Assembly: GCF_018139145.2 (NCBI RefSeq) | Contig: NC_059476.1 | Location: 3,657,501-3,721,500 of the forward strand | DNA length: 64,000 nt | Direction: 5' to 3' | Source of the DNA: Gymnogyps californianus | Taxonomy: Eukaryota; Chordata; Aves; Accipitriformes; Cathartidae | Shown here: positions 45,001-58,328 of the stretch, one piece after another | Layout of the letters: each line of letters starts with the position of its first letter | How positions within the stretch are numbered: position 1 is the first letter of the stretch | Notes under the pieces: model-generated | The model's database searches: none | What the model saw: only the letters and a program-made list of their open reading frames with translations | Told to the model about the DNA's origin: nothing | Position numbers and translations under genes: made by a program

Positions 45001-47539
45001 CTGAGGTGGCAGCATTTTACATTGTGTGTTTAAAATGAAGCCTATAGATAATTTTAAATACTCAGGAGAATTGTATTTGTTACCTGAGGCCACTTAAATG
45101 GGCACAGGAGCAAAGGTTTTTAGTCAAAGCTGCTGCCTAGCTAGGGGAGGATCAGATCCTCATTGAGATGCCTAATTTTTGCACGCTGGTGGATGCTGTT
45201 TTCCAGCACACTTCATTTGTGTGAGTGATAGAGATGGCAGGCTCCTTCGGGCAGCAATCTTGGATGAAATCCTGCACTGGTGTCTCTCAGATGACATTAT
45301 TTACTTTAGTTTCACCCATTCCATCATCTTTCCCTAGATGTTTTCACATTAAGTACATCTTGTACTGAAAAAGAAATGCTGCTGAAGGAGATCTGCTTCA
45401 ACTCCTGGCAAATGACGATGAGAGAAAAGCTCTTAGATGTGTTAATCTAAACAGCCATAGTATCCCTGCCCCAAAAAGGACCATTTCCTTGGCAGGTACT
45501 GAATCTGCCTTTTTCAAAGGAGAAGGGAGTTTCTGGAAAGGAATCTGTTGCGGGAAAAGCCAGTACGAGGAACTGTGTAATTTTGTCCTCAAAACAACTT
45601 CTAGCTTATTACTGTTTTAACATTGCACACTCCCTTCTGCCTACGCTGACATGGTCAGGGTGCGTTTTCAGCAGCAGAAGAAAAAGTGGTATCCCTAAAT
45701 CGAGAATCTCCAACAGAAACTGCCTTTCTCTTGGTTTCAACAGACAGAAACATTGTTTAAACCAGACTTTTTTTGGCATTTACTGGCATTACTAAGAAAG
45801 AGTTGGCAAGGAAAGCTGGCAGAAGGAGATGAGTTGGATAAGCTTTAAAGATTTTTTTTTTTCTATAAAATGAATATCCAGAAGCAGTGTAAATGTATTT
45901 TTTCAGTTTAAAAAGTGTATAGAAAGACAACATATACACATTTTTGACTGAAATAGCATCTAAGCTGGCTGTGCCCTCCAAATTCTTTTCCCTCAATTAA
46001 AAAGGTGGGGGAAAAAAAAGAAAAGACAAAACAAAACAACACCTCAGGAAATCCCTAGAATGTTTATTCGGGAACAGACCAGCCTGTTACAGTCATTAGC
46101 TTGCAAAGGTATTTCTGTTACAGTCAGAGGGCAAAGTGAATTTTAACCTTTTATTGCCAAGAGATGTCATGTTGGTTAGTGAAGTAGCTATCGAGATACA
46201 TTGAGGCATGTAAATTACTGTGAATAAGTGAGTAGCATACGTAAAAAACAAAACCAAACCCCAAAAGTACACCCTGCAGAGAGAAATTAAAATCCATTTA
46301 AAAGCCCATAATTAAACATAAAGTACTATATTTCATACTTTATTGAGTTTCTATTTATTACTCTAGCATTTCTGGTTGTAAAAGGCTTCAATTGCAACAA
46401 GAAGATATTTCAAAATATTGACCTCCTGTTTTCATTGCAAGTTTAGTGCAGAATTGCTTACTGCTATGGTATGTTGATTATAAAGGAAAAAAAGGGAATA
46501 GGGCTGGACTGGTTTAAACTGTGATCTGTGGGAGCCGTGCAGACCGAAGTGGTTGTTTCCCAGGATCCCCATAGGAGGGAGAGAGGAAAGGAAACCGCTA
46601 CTCTACGGAGACCAAGCATCAAGAGCCTGGGAACACTGCAAGTCACAGAGGGCAAATTTAAGATATGGATAGAAACAGTAGGGGGTTTTCAAACCTAAAT
46701 TGTTTGCTTTGTGCAGTCAAACATCTCCCCTTCTATTGTCTTGCTCTTTTCCATCTAGAAAATGGGAATAAAGTTTAATCCAAGCCATGGGACATCAATT
46801 TGATTTTGGTAATGGCCTTTTCAGATTAGAAGCGTTATTTGTATTCGTACTCTCGCTGTACGACTTTTAGGGAGCAAGGATTTGCTGTTCTGGGGGAAAG
46901 AGGGATGTCTTGCATGTGTGGATAAATCACACATGTGTTGTCAGAACAAGGGAACAAATATTTTCAAGATTTTAGTTCTCAAAGAATTAAAGAGGAGGAG
47001 TGTTTGTAATGCTGTGTACAGGATTTTCACTGTTACAATCTTGGAGGCAATTTAAGAGCAGCTTGTAAGTACTATGAACAACATTAATTGAGATTTTTAT
47101 AGTGTATGATGAGCCATATAAATCAGTCCAAGTTTAGCATGATCACCTGTCTTTGAGGGAGATTAACATTGACGTCAAAACACTTTATTTTAAGGAACAT
47201 TTTGAGAAATAATATTTTAGGCTATTAGGTATTTTTCTTTCGTGTGTACATTTTTACTGCTCTCAAATATGCAATTTAATCATCAAGCATCAATTTAGTT
47301 TTAAAATTGAATTTGTTAGTTTTAACACACTTCCATATGTCTTTTATTAACTAATTTAAAAAGAAATCTCTATGTGTAGAATTGAAATCAACTCTAATTT
47401 CAGCTTTCACAGAACTAGTATTTAGGAATTTCTCCAAACCTGTGTGTTTGAGATGGGGAGAATGACAGCTCGATTTAAGCCATGTCTTTAGAAGAGATTC
47501 CTGAGGCCTCCCCGCCACACTGCTGAACTTCCCAGTAGG

Positions 47540-47625
47540 TGTATCTGTATCTATATCGATATAGTAGGTATATTGATGTCTATATTGCTATCTAGATCAT
47601 CTATGTCTATACATACATACAGATA
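47540..47625. repeat. Degenerate TATC/TACA microsatellite
   Basis: Interrupted TATC, GATA and TACA units, including TATATCGATATA and ACATACATACAGATA. An old, impure tetranucleotide repeat. Confidence 0.8.
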
Positions 47626-50077
47626 CTCTGTTTCCAACCTTGTCTCAGTATTTAGCTTTTCAATCATGGTTTGAACATTTTTTGCAACAGTATGTGAGGA
47701 AAAAATGGCTGAATAAGGTTACAGCAAGATTGTGTGTTGAAATCAAATCATAAAATCAAGTAGTTGAGAGGGAAGATATATATACCATTAAGTGAAATTC
47801 CTATCAATGTTTCTGCTTTGCTAGGACATGTTATTAGGAAGGAATTACATTTAGAAGCAGGGAGCTTATCAGTGTGTCCTTGTAACATACTTGCCAATGT
47901 CATGAACTTCATATACGTAGCTAGAGTTGTTCTAATTTTAGGACTGGGTAGTGAAAAAAAAAGCATATTTTAAAACAGTATTCAGTCACTGAAAGTGTGG
48001 ATATTGTCTGTGTCATCATTGAAGAGCTTAAAAATTGCAACAGGATCAGCTGCTACAGACATTTTGGCTGAAGTATATGAAATAAGTGTCTTGTGGGGCT
48101 CCCCCATTATTGTGTGTTAGAGCTGAACAATATTTCCTATAATTCTAATAATTTTGGGCAGGTAACAAAAGGAGATGGAGTATTCTTTTTTTTGCACAGA
48201 AATATCAAAAAATTCTTCACAGCCTTCATTACTAAACAATTTAGGTGAAGAGTCCAGTCTCTGCTTAAAGTCTTCAAAGACAATGTTGGTTTGTTTTTCC
48301 AGCAAAATCTTTACCTTTCTCAGTGAAAGATGAATTAATGTACCACTGTAAAACACAAAGCTGTGTCTCACCAAGGTGTATTACTTAAGCTGAATGTGAA
48401 TTCTGACATTAGCCATCACAATCAAGCTAAATGATTTGGAAATACCATGGTATGCTTTGTTTTTTCAGCAGCCACCGTGCCATTTTACAGTTTTACATTC
48501 TATATTTTTATATTATATGCATATATTTCCTTGTCATAGCGGTGAGAGTTTCAAAGTTCCTCAAGAGCAATAGTGAAATTACTCTCATGATCTGTTCTCT
48601 TGTGTGCTGTCTGGCACCTGACAGTCTACCGTGAGCTAGTGAGAAATTTATTCAGCATAAAATAAAGTCATATGGCAGTTTATTGCTGTCTTTACCTACC
48701 CCACAAAATAATTCCTCTGCATCTTTCAGAATGTGCAAATTTGCTTCTTCAATTTTAGGGAGCTGTATCTTGTCTGTTAATGCAATGTCACCGTCACATC
48801 CTTGATACATGGAAAGGAAATAACTTATTTAGCCTAAGGTAAAGTTTGTATGTGCAAGGTATTCTTATCTGTGAATTCTGATTTGCAAACTAAAATTGGA
48901 TTGAGTTGTTTTGGGGGGGCAGTCGATATACCTTCTTTATCAAATGTATCACGAAATTTAGGTTTCTTTAAAAACAGAGTCTCTATGTAAAAGCAAATAA
49001 CTGTTGTCTGAGGGAGTAATGCAGCATCCCTCAGCTAAGGCAGTTCAGAGTCAGTTGCTCAGGAGTCCCTCAGGGGATACGTACACGCGTGGCATCTTTG
49101 CTCTTCCTAATTCTTTGTCTAAGTGTAACCAATTTATTCAGTCCTTAAATGTTATTTTCTTGTGCACGTCGATGAGTCGTCCATCTGAGTTCCTCTGAAA
49201 CTCTTCAGTCTTCTGGTGAGCAAGACTTCTCATTTAAGCTTTGTGATATGGCTCTAAAACGCTCCTTCCCTCATCATCTCAGGAAATCAGCGCAGTAGGG
49301 GGAACCCCTGCAGAGCCCTTCTCTATTTATATGTTGATGAGCCTGGATGAAAATTTCCAAAAACACTATATATACTTTTAAACCTGCCAGAAGACTCTGG
49401 CTTGCTCCCGTGCTTCAAAGTCCTGCTCTAGACATACTGTGTTCGCTGACACTTTGCGATACAACATAGTGGTACCCCTATCTGGCAAACGCTTGCTATT
49501 TATAGAGACACTAATGAACTTTTCCAGAAGCCTTCCTCTTTGCATTCTGCTAACTTACATGACTCAGGAGTACAAAAACCAGAAGTCTGGTGCAATATGT
49601 CATGTTTTAACAGGCAAAGTTTCATACGCTCATGTTGTTGAATTTCATTTAAATATGCAACACGGTGCAGCAGTAAGGCTTTTTTTTTTTTTTCTTAAAG
49701 GGCTGTAAAGGAGTAGTAATTCAGGAGTTTAGGTGCATACCTCAATGAAAGGTTGGACTTCTTGCTTTCTGAAAAAAAAGGAGTGTTGAATGGCTCAAGA
49801 GGAACAGTGGGGTGCAAACCTGTTCATTAATAATCTAGTGGTTGGAGTACTCATGAGCATAGGTGGGAGGCTGTGGATCAGTCCACTGAGGCATTGAATC
49901 TCATAGGAGACTGCAGCCCTGGAGACTGTACATGTTTCATACTAGATCCTCATTGAATAATTACCAGGAAGGAGAACAGCCATTAAAATAAATGAGAGAG
50001 AGAGGTCTCCTGGGGGGAACACAGGAGGGAGCGCAGGGAATGGTTGGAGGTCTGAAACCATGGCCCGCGGTGAGGAC

Positions 50078-50447
50078 CAAAGAACTGGGACTGTCAGTCT
50101 GGAGAGGAAGAGGCTGGGCAGAGACATGGTAAATCTTCCAGTATGTAAATGGCTGCAGGAAAGTAAGAGGGAGTAATTAGTTTCTGTGTCACTGTTAGAT
50201 ATGCTCCCTGTCTAGCAGGGACAAGAAGAATGGCCTTACAAGGCAGCAAGAGCTCGGTAATGAAGATAATGAGAAAAGGATGTATTTACATGCATATAGT
50301 GAGGAAGGGAAGCTTTGAAGTCTCTCAGAGTGCACTTGATTTTCAGAAAAGCCAGAGAAACAGCTGCTAATGAGAGAGGTATAATTGATCCTGACATGGG
50401 GCAGGAACCTCTGAGGTCCCATAAACCACATTTTCTATGATTTGATG
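50078..50447 (+). mobile_element. Decayed CR1 LINE 3' end, sense
   Basis: The block starts AAAGAACTGGGACTGTCAGT then CTGGAGAGGAAGAGGCTGGG. It passes through GGGACAAGAAGAATGGCCTT and ends ACCTCTGAGGTCC...TTTTCTATGATTTGATG. These match, in order, the avian CR1 3' sequence (GAACTGGGGCTGTTTAGCCTGGAGAAGAGGAGGCTG; GACAAGAGGAAATGGCCT; CTCTGAGGTCCCTTCCAACC; TTCTATGATTCTATG). It is an old copy with no coding capacity. Confidence 0.7.
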
Positions 50448-50924
50448 TAAAGCGGAGACCATTCTTTCTCCTTTATAAAAACGTGCTTTGCAAACTTTTG
50501 CCATCTCTACATTTCAAAGAATAAAATTTGGATTTCCCTGAATTTTTAAATACCTAAAACTTCATAGGGAACACTTCCGTTTCTTGCCTAGGATGGAGAC
50601 TTTGTTGGCCCGTAGCTTTTCTCTTCTAATTATTAGTTTTGCACAACTTAGAACCAGACATTAAATAATACATAGACAACTAAAACATTAACTATAATCC
50701 TGTCTCAACTGGGCAAAGAGAAAATGCCCTAGCAGAAGTTGAGCCTTTTGTTTGTTCTTTTAAATTTTATTATTAATTCAAGGATGGGCACCGAAATCAC
50801 GAGGTGGATCAGGATGCCAAGGAGGTTGGGAGATTTATAACCTGAAGAGGTTTGGTTTAGGGAGGAAGTAGTTACGGCTCTGGAAGGACTTGTTAAATTT
50901 TGTGTTGTGCTGCAGAGTTCCCAT

Positions 50925-51015
50925 GTAATCATGGACAAATCAATTAGCTTCTCCATGCTGTAGTTGCTCGTCTGTAAATGGAGATAGTGGCACATCTCTG
51001 CCTCATAGGTGCTCG
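50925..51015 (+). repeat. MIR-like SINE
   Basis: TAATCATGGACAAATCAATTAGCTTCTCC, GTAGTTGCTCGTCTGTAAATGGAGATAGTGGCAC and TCTGCCTCATAGGTG follow the MIR order (ACCATGGGCAAGTCACTTAGCCTC; CTCATCTGTAAAATGGGGATAATAGCAC; CTACCTCATAGGG). This is the clearest MIR-like copy in the window. Confidence 0.65.
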
Positions 51016-54000
51016 GTTGCAGCGGTGGTAGAGGCTCGTACGAACGTGCAAGATAGTTTCAGAAAACAGTAGTAGGCAGCCTGAAGAAATCCTTTCTTTG
51101 AGGAATTTTAGAGGTTCGAGAAAGATGTATAAGCCATTCTGTTGAGACAGGTTATGAAAAAATACAACGTCCATGTGAATCGTTGACTGTATCCTGTAGT
51201 AGCACTTTCCTTATTGCCTCTTTCCAAAGTATTTGGTATAAAACATTGTAAACAAAACTTGCATGGAGAGATTAATCTTTTGAAAGCTGGGTGAAGTCTC
51301 TTTTGTATATCTTTCTGGATTTTATGGAAAACTTGTTACACCGAAATAATCAGGCTTCACCAGAGGTCCTTCAATGGCTTTCCGGGAGTATAATGCCATA
51401 AACAATGTTGGGTGGCAGCAGCAGACTTGTATCTGTGTCATCTGTTACTCTGAGAAGCATCAAAGCTTCAAAAGATTTTCAGGAAGGGGGAAGGGAGGAG
51501 AGGATTTAACTGCAGTGCATCATAAATAGACCAAATCCTGAGATGACAATTTCAACTGTTTACAATAAGCATGAAGTAATTCAAAACACATTCAGGGACA
51601 TTTGGGTAGTAAAGTCCTGGTAGATCACATGGGCTGTGTTGCAGAATGGTCTTATTTTTAATTAGCAGTGAACAGAGACATGGTGATGGGTTTGGGGGTT
51701 GTTGGGGTTTTTTTTGAAGGATCATCTGAATGAAAACATGTTCAGTCCAGAGCTGGTTGTGAGTCTTTTTTTTTTCCTTTCAGTATCTTTTCTGCAGGTT
51801 TGTGTCAGTAGCTATGAAGGAAGTGGATGGGATGCAGAGCATGGCGTGTTTGGGGCAGATAATGCTGTGGTTGGCCTATTGTTAGAAATTTTCAGGTGTT
51901 CAACAGATTTTTTCACTCAGTGCTCCTCAGTAATATATCTCTTTTGTGGTTACCAACTCTTCCCAATGCTAAGCTGGAAAATATGATTTTTCTGTTTTCA
52001 TTTTATCTTTTCTTGTTTTATTTTTTTTTTTGCTGCAAAGGATAGTTGGTTTGTAGTTCTAGGTCTAAAAGGAAGGTTCCTCTGTGTCTAAAAGTGAGAA
52101 TTTTCCCTCAGAAGACAATAAATCTCCAAAGCTGATGGAAATTCAACATTCATGAAATTCACACAATTCATCTAGTGCAAATACCTACATACTCTGTGTA
52201 TCATAGCCCATCCCTGGGGAAACTGTTGTATTTAAATTTCCATTGGGGTTTAATCCTGGGGGGAATAAGCATATCTCTGAAACTGAAATAAGAAACAGAG
52301 AATTTTGAGATTATCACCAACATTGAGATCAGTGTGTTGTCAGAGCTTTACTGCGTTTGCTCAGGCAAAACCGCATAAAATAGGCTTGTCTCAGACAATC
52401 GTTATTATTCTCTCTTACCTGTGCTAATTCACTGGCTTCTGGTATTGGGGAAGGCAGGCAAAATAGAGCAGGACTCATACAAACAACGGAGTGACAAGAA
52501 GAGGGGGAAACATTGTAAATACATGCTTGACTGATATGTTAACATAAAGGCAACTGAGAGCTGTCCAGAAAGGCAGACAGACAGTCTTCTCCCATGATGG
52601 GATGCTCTGGTAGCCTGGGTTTTGCACAGGCAGATCTTGCAAAGAGGTCCGGTTACATAAAGAACAATTAAAATAGAGTTTGCAGCATATAACTCTACTT
52701 GCTCCTCATCTTTTAGCGGCACGAACAACTGCTGCTTTCTTCCATAATTTCAAAGCTACTGTCAAGTCTATTTTCCCACAGTCCCTATGGGTATTTGACT
52801 CCAGCATCCACTGGCTGAACTGAAAAATATTCTTTCTCGTTCTGTTTTGCTGCATTGGTGCACGAGACTGAGGTTGGGTAATTGAAACGTTTTACGAGCC
52901 TTCTGCAGAATTTTCATTTTTCTGTCTTCTGACCCTGTGCAGTCAGTTCAGCAAAGAAACAGGAATATTTTTGTTCATTTCCACTGTGTGGTAGAGCAGC
53001 TGAAGGTGACAGCAGACTTTTCGTTATACTTTTATCACATGTTGCAAATGCCTTTGAGATGTTTCTTTCTTTGTTATCTCAAAATACTGTGCTATATTGA
53101 TTTTTGCTTTTTCTCTAAGGGGCTGAAAATTTCAGCACTAACTCTGAAGCCAACTGAAGTAATTGATTATCTGTTTTTACCTCCTCTTCAGTTATTTACC
53201 TCATGCCCTTCAATGGAGAAAGAGTGTGCTATTTCTAGATGATTTAGTGTAAAGCAGATCTTTGCTGAGCTTTAATATCAATTTATATAACCTCGATACA
53301 GGAGTTATTTTTTAGACCCACAAGTTTATCTAATATGTCATGAGAGAGCTTGTTCTAGAAGTATCATTTTATAGCTTACTCTTATTGAACCTTTGAGTAA
53401 TAAGAAATGAAACAGATTTTCTATAAGCTCAGTTAGCAATTGAGAATACTTAAGCAAATTATCTATAGGAGGAATTAGATGTATATTGGCCTTCTAGAAT
53501 CTAGTTAGATATCTTTTAAAATGTATTTTATAATTAATAGATACATTTTGTTTACAGGTTTTGGTGTACATATTAATGGTAACGGCATTTTCATCTGTGT
53601 TTTATCTTTGCCTTTGTGGCAAGAAATATGCTGGTCATTAATACTTTACATCTCTGGGTATCATTCAGAATACAACATATGTTTTTGTTCTAGGGAGTGC
53701 TTTCTTGGGTAAGTTTTCTGAGCTTCCCACACTACTTTGTGTCATTTATTTTCTACGAGAATGTAAATGTATAGATGGGGTATCTGTAAGTAAAGTCTCT
53801 TTCTAATTAAGCAGAAAAATGTGAGATGCTGCCCACAGGTTTACAATATCATTTGCTTTACTAGGAAATCTTCAGATCCTTCTTTCTCTTAGGGCACATT
53901 CCAGGATATAAAAATGATTCATGTGTCTTGGAAGTACAGCTTTGGAAAGTTTGTCAAGTTATCTTGAGTCGCCCAAGACTGGGGTGAAATCGCCCCTTCC

Positions 54001-57000
54001 ATTAGTTTAAAAAATATTAATATTTTATCTGTCTTTGTATAACTCATTCATCATCTTCAAAAGATCATCAGAGACAAATTACAGTTTGAAAGAGTGGAAA
54101 TTAGATACTGACTCCTCACTTCTGGTTTGCATTCCAGTATTTGTGATGCAAAAGGGAACTTGAATCCAGAAGCACATCTGTGATTGCAATAACAAATTAG
54201 CGAAGAAGATTTAATCTGAGCCACATAATATGAAAAGATGTTTAGAGAGAACAAAGTCTGAGCTCAGAGATCTTGGCACAGACCTGGTGCAGTGGAGCAG
54301 TGTGATTGGAGGGGAGCGGGAGGGATCTGAAAGTGAGGAACAGCATGTGAATTAAGCCAAATAATTAAGTGATTTAAGCATTAATCTAGCCAACCCTCCG
54401 AGTTCATTCAGAGAAGCAGAACATATATCATTGCTTCTCTGGAGATTGTTGCATTGTCAAGGACTCAGTTTAGCCAGGATATTTAGACCTACCCTTTACT
54501 TCCATTAAAAAAATTCTTAAATTTCTCATTGTCTGAAACTGATTGTATCTTTTTGCCTTTCAATAAGTTTCATTTAGTTGAAATTACTCTGGCTTCAAAA
54601 TCTTGAAATCAAATGAATTAATGAAAATGGAAAATCAGAACTCTTTCCTAATTAAGAACTGAGCTTTTCAAGGAATATGAAAGGATCTAATTTAGAGAAA
54701 GATGTTTGGAGAGCATGAAATGTGGCTTGAAGGAAATACATGTGCATTTAATATAACTTACTGAGCCCAGCCAGATTTGTATTGACGGGAAACAAAAAGC
54801 ATCTGAAATCCTCTTTCAGTGATAGAATAATTTATGGGCTTTCTTGAAGCGTTCTGAGTTGACTTTCAGTTCAGTGAAATGGGTGGTGATCTCAGTTTGC
54901 TTCTCGGTGGACACAGTTACTACTATATTTTACATTATTTCTTTCCGTGTTAGTTAGCTGAACCATGGAAATATTGGGAGGGGGCTGACTATGGTTTTTG
55001 TTGTTACTCTTCAATGGCTTGGTAACCCTTCTGTATGGATGTGGAGAAACCTCCATCCTGGGACTGTCGCAGTCGCAGGAGGCTCTGAGGATGCAGGTGA
55101 CACTGAAGGGACATAAGGAGTGGGCAAGTGGCTCAGATAATGTCTATAATGGGCACAGTTCAGAACAGACCTAATTTCCTATTGGCCCTGAAACACAGTT
55201 CTCTTGATCTGCTGCTTCCCCAGCCTATACAAATACATTGTGCATACAGTCCCCATGCGTAATACATGGAGCTCATCTGCTTGTGCCCTCCTCAGCGTGC
55301 CAGACAACTCCCACTGCGGAGAACATTTTCAGATATAATCTGGAGGATGTGTCATTTCTTATCATTGGGAACTTAGAAGTAATTATCATCGTAATTCTTA
55401 TCCCCCACAGTGCACAGCCCATTGTGGGTTCCCCACAAATGTATGCTGCAATAATTACGCGCAGAGAAGGAGAGATGTTTCTAAAGAGGGTCAGGCTTGC
55501 TGTTCAGCTCCAGCTCTGTTGTTAAAACACAGTGGATGTGTGGGCGGTAAAATGTAGAGCTATGAGATGGGAATGCTCACAGGAGGTATGGCAGGACAAA
55601 GAGAGTAAGGTGCATAAGATATAATGACAGTGGGTAGCTAGCTGATGTACAGTCTTTGACATGGTCCATGCTTGACCTTGATTTTTTGACTACATTGGAA
55701 GAATATGATGTTGTAATCAAACTCCTGGTAAAAGGAGGTCACAGTCCCCAATGTCCTTACAAAGAGGAGGAATTTTACTTTTAAAGCTATGCGTAGTTTT
55801 AAACCCAAATGGGATCTACTAAATTTACATGGCATAGTCCTCAAAGAAGTTCACGTACATTTTAAATTGGCAAATATCAACAGCTGTTCATTCACATTAT
55901 AATTACCCAAATTGCAAAGGACCGTCTGCAACGAGTTCTGTTCAATAACTAAGACTACCCAGCCCCACTGCAATTGCTTCCTAGCTGCCAGCTCTATTGT
56001 TTTGTAACACTTTACTACAGAACAGACATGTTTGTTTTCTTTGCACAGCCTTCCACGAAGCATTGTTTAAGCAGCACATAATGTATTCCACCAATGAGGT
56101 ACTTTTTGCTCCCATCTGTTTGATAGCAAAATGAACAGTTGTGATTCATACGTACAGTGTAAATACTGTATAATGACTATGGGTTTACTTTGAGCAAATT
56201 CCAGGTTATTTCATTCCTGGGCCAGGTTTTAGTCCAGTTTTGAGTCAGGGAAAAATTTCTGATGTTGGGCCTGAACTTTTCAGGTGTTAAACATCCCTCT
56301 AACAGAGTGACCCATCATCGTCCAGAGGTGATAGTAAAAGGCTGCCACGAGCAGACCTGACAGCGCAGCAGGTACCGGGAGGATGAGCTGCCACATGCTT
56401 CTCGGACCTCCAAAGCTGTGTGGTATCTAGTTGCCTTTTCCGAATATAAGGCCATGCAGACATTCCCTCAGAGACTTACAGGGCTGTGGGTATTTCTATT
56501 TTAACCTTTTGGGGCAACACAGTAAGGAAAAACAATGTAGGGGAGGAGGATTTATTTTTTTAACCGGTCTTTTAACCAGACTCTTCAACAAGTCTTTTTT
56601 TACTATTAAAAAGACCTTTATATTTGCAGGTCTTTCAAAAAGCTAAACTCTGCGTTGGTGTAATCAACCTCCTGCCCGACCTCTTCGGCAAGGTCGCAGT
56701 GTGTCAGAGGACAGGCAGGGCACGGTCCTTCCAGCCAGTTTAGGGAACGGGTTGTGATAGCAAACAACACACCCCACCATCAAACTCGGATTAAAAAGCA
56801 CTGCTGCTCTTGACCTGCTTCCAAGCTGAGGGCCGACCAATTCTATTGATGGTCTGGGTAGAAAGTCCTGTGCTCCATGAAGTCGGGTCAGTACCTGAAT
56901 GACAAAATTTGGTGGCCTGAGATAGCTTTGTGGAGATAGTCCTCCAAAGAGATGGCAGGCAGCACCTTAAGCGAGGATCTGTTTGGGATACATCGCAATA

Positions 57001-58311
57001 AATGAGAGCTGGCTAAAAGCATACGTGGTTTTTTATTATTTTTATTAGTTGTTCTTAATACAAAATTGAGTTCACAGTTTGGTGCAGTCATTTCCATTCA
57101 GTCAACACCATATGTTGTTGCATTCTCCTTTCTTCCTTGCTTTGTGATTCGTGAATCTAACGAATCACCCGCTCCCAGATGCAGAGCAGACTCCTTGCAG
57201 GTCATCAGGCGCGCAGAGAAGTGTAATAAATACACACCGAATGTTGGTTTATGTTGGTTTGCATCCATCCTGCTGCAAAGATACAGGAAAGGCTTCAATA
57301 CCTCGCATTGGCTGGTTTGTGTTACAGCACGCATCCTTCTCCCAAACCACATCCTGAAACAGAGGATAGCGGAGCTCGCTCCCCATCGGCTTTTTCAAAG
57401 TGTTGGCAACACCAGTCCCCTTTTTCATAATTCACTCATGTTTGTTCTCTGAACTTGTTTTTAGGAATCTTTGAACGATTTTTTGTTTCAAAGTTTGTCC
57501 TGAAAAGGGAGTATTGATTTTCACCTATTTTTAACCAATATAGTTCAGCAGATAATTGGATGGCTGCTTTAAAAACCAAGGCTGCCCTATTTGGACTGCT
57601 TAGATTTAATTAAAAAGAAAGAAAGAACACATTTTACTTTTCTTTTTTTAATATATGAAGTTGTGAATTTTCTGTTAATCCTTGTGTAGCTGGCCAAATG
57701 CACATAAATATGTTTTAGTGCAACTTCAGTGCCTGATAATGAAAATATGGTGTAAATGTTGAATTCAGCTTTCATGCTTGACTTTTTACTGACACCAGAT
57801 AAATTCATAGCACGACAACTCAGCCTCAGAAGATGCAGATTTCTTTAAAACATCAAACGGGTTATTTTAGATTTGCTCCTGAAACATTTGATGCATAATG
57901 TTATGACATTTTGAACATGTTTTAGCTAGGTTATTCTTTAATTTAACAAAAATGTAAATCAGAAATACCCCACAAAAAAGATGTAGCTAAATTGTAAGCA
58001 TGCTTTCCCTTTCCCAGAGTAGTCATTAGCTTTGTATTTCTGCACGGAAACCAGGAAACTGTGTGCTAGAGCTGGGTAGTTTTATTGATTTTGGTCTGGC
58101 ACAATTAACTTCTCAGTTTCCTCTTTCTTGAGCATTATTTGCTTGAATTTTTAACTCTGGATAGGGATCCTGGGACACCAACAGTGAGCAAGGAGCTGTT
58201 AATGTAAATAGCCCTTTATAGAGATTCATAGGAGCTTCAGTAGATGTTGCCAAATAACCTGATGGCCAGAGGCTGGGACTGCCAGGGGTATAGAGGCAAT
58301 GCACCCAACCC

Positions 58312-58328
58312 TTTTTTTTTTTTTTTTT
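58312..58328. repeat. Poly(T) tract, 17 nt
   Basis: A T homopolymer within intron 2 with no attached retroelement recognised. Confidence 0.8.

Noticed and set aside
57300..57400. CACATCCTGAAACAG as a possible start of ADAM12 exon 3
   Set aside because: The downstream reading does not resemble the ADAM prodomain, and no acceptor/donor pair of the expected exon size was seen.
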